From assembly GCA_029866205.1 (NCBI GenBank), contig JARWZT010000022.1:1-64000 (forward strand): 64,000 nt of DNA, in the 5' to 3' direction. This document shows positions 63,267-64,000 of this stretch, one piece after another. Under the pieces are notes generated by a model. That model was given only the letters and a program-made list of their open reading frames with translations. It searched no databases and had not been told where the DNA came from. The translations under genes and the position numbers were made by a program. The stretch's first letter is position 1, and each line of letters starts with the position of its first letter. This DNA comes from Rhodoferax sp. Lineage in GTDB: Bacteria; Pseudomonadota; Gammaproteobacteria; Burkholderiales; Burkholderiaceae_C.

Positions 63267-64000
63267 ATGAGTACTGAAACAAAAATTGCTTTTCCTAGGC
63301 CCGCAGCTTCTGGCCAAGAGACCGTGCGCGCGGCGCTGGCCCAGTGCCAAGAAGGCCATGCGCTGCCGCGCGCCTTCTACACCGACCCCGCACTGTTTGC
63401 CTGGGACATGCGCCACTTTGTGCTGGCGCACTGGCATTGCGTGGGCCACACCAGCATGGCAGCAAAGCCGGGCGACTTCTTTACAGCAGAGATTGCTGGC
63501 GAGTCGCTGGTGATCGTGCGCGGCGAGGACGGCGCCCTGCGCGCCCTGCTCAACGTCTGCCGCCACCGGGGCTCGCGCGTGTGTACGCAAACCCAGGGCC
63601 ACGCTAGCAATGGCAAATTTGTCTGCCCTTATCACGCCTGGACTTACGACACCCAGGGCGCCTTAAGCAGCGCGCGCTCGATGCCTGAAGACTTTGACCG
63701 CAACAAATTCCCACTCAAGCAGGCGCATTTGCAGGTCGAAGAAGGCATGGTGTTTATCAGTCTGGCCGAGCAGCCCTTGGGCCTGGACCATGTGCGCGAG
63801 GCGTTTTCGGTCTCCGCCAAGGTCTACGGATGGGGCCGGGCCAAGGTGATTGCGCGAAAAACCTACCAGATACAAGCCAACTGGAAGCTGGTGGAAGAGA
63901 ACTACCAAGAGTGCTACCACTGCGGCCCAGCGCACCAGGAATACGCAAAACGCCATACCTATTCCCGCAGCCAAGCCCTGCGCGACGGGCCTGACGACGC
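63267..64000 (+). CDS. Rieske aromatic-ring-hydroxylating-type oxygenase alpha subunit, GbcA-like, partial
   Basis: The first 244 codons are visible; the gene continues past the right edge. The Rieske cluster is C98-R-H100 and C120-P-Y-H123. The mononuclear iron site begins NWKLVEENYQECYHCGPAH, with His218 and His223 and bridging Glu215. The segment ECYHC closely resembles glycine-betaine demethylase GbcA and relatives that oxidatively remove N-methyl groups, releasing formaldehyde. The start at 63267 is 12 bases after the GcvT-like stop, so the genes are in one operon. The second half of the catalytic domain and any reductase partner lie outside the window. Confidence 0.9.
   Translation, partial: MSTETKIAFPRPAASGQETVRAALAQCQEGHALPRAFYTDPALFAWDMRHFVLAHWHCVGHTSMAAKPGDFFTAEIAGESLVIVRGEDGALRALLNVCRHRGSRVCTQTQGHASNGKFVCPYHAWTYDTQGALSSARSMPEDFDRNKFPLKQAHLQVEEGMVFISLAEQPLGLDHVREAFSVSAKVYGWGRAKVIARKTYQIQANWKLVEENYQECYHCGPAHQEYAKRHTYSRSQALRDGPDD

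Overview
This 64 kb window looks like ordinary chromosome of a GC-rich betaproteobacterium, most likely a Comamonadaceae member (Rhodoferax/Polaromonas-like). The inference rests on a near-canonical BktB thiolase, a DUF3138 outer-membrane protein, a RhlE helicase with a glycine-rich tail and an AapJQMP amino-acid ABC operon. I see no rRNA, tRNA, CRISPR array, insertion sequence or prophage module. The annotation comes from reading the sequence and recalling families; no database search was possible.

Layout. 1-1.6 kb is the most accessory-looking part: a partial delta-60 repeat protein coupled to a small unknown gene, an AT-rich stretch with two inverted repeats, and a decayed MNT/HEPN toxin-antitoxin pair. 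1.6-6.7 kb holds rluE, two orphan small genes, a nitroreductase and a GST / Baeyer-Villiger-type monooxygenase / esterase operon. 6.7-11.4 kb (minus) is a fatty-acid module: fadH, an SDR and an acyl-CoA ligase. 11.5-17.3 kb carries frmA, rbgA, gshA, an SDR and a Nudix hydrolase. 17.4-19.9 kb is a rubrerythrin / double-CCG iron-sulfur / DUF3501 operon closed by a strong terminator. 20-22 kb is tctBA without a tctC. 22.3-26.9 kb (minus) is a lipoprotein-lolC-lolD-hydrolase-tatD-speE-like unit. 26.9-33.4 kb has a recJ pair, yaeQ, an SDR, ppk2 and bktB. 33.5-38.5 kb has a 2OG-Fe dioxygenase, a medium-chain reductase, a beta-lactamase-fold esterase and an acyl-CoA ligase. 38.8-43.5 kb is the aapJQMP operon with a flavin reductase appended. 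43.5-50.1 kb carries two EamA exporters, ettA, rhlE, a cupin and gloA.

50.2-64 kb is the most interesting region. It holds a DUF3138 barrel divergent from a PotF-like binding protein, a class III aminotransferase, PotI/PotH/PotG, an acyl-CoA dehydrogenase, and, divergent from these, two tandem PYROXD2-like flavoproteins, a GcvT/DmdA-like protein and a GbcA-like Rieske oxygenase that runs off the right edge. Together they read as uptake and catabolism of a methylated amine or betaine-type compound through oxidative N-demethylation. The PotF homologue has changed residues at positions that anchor polyamines, so the substrate may not be putrescine. The two arms diverge from one 218-bp control region with a repeated short motif. 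The substrate is unknown, and this cluster is the best candidate for an undescribed system here.
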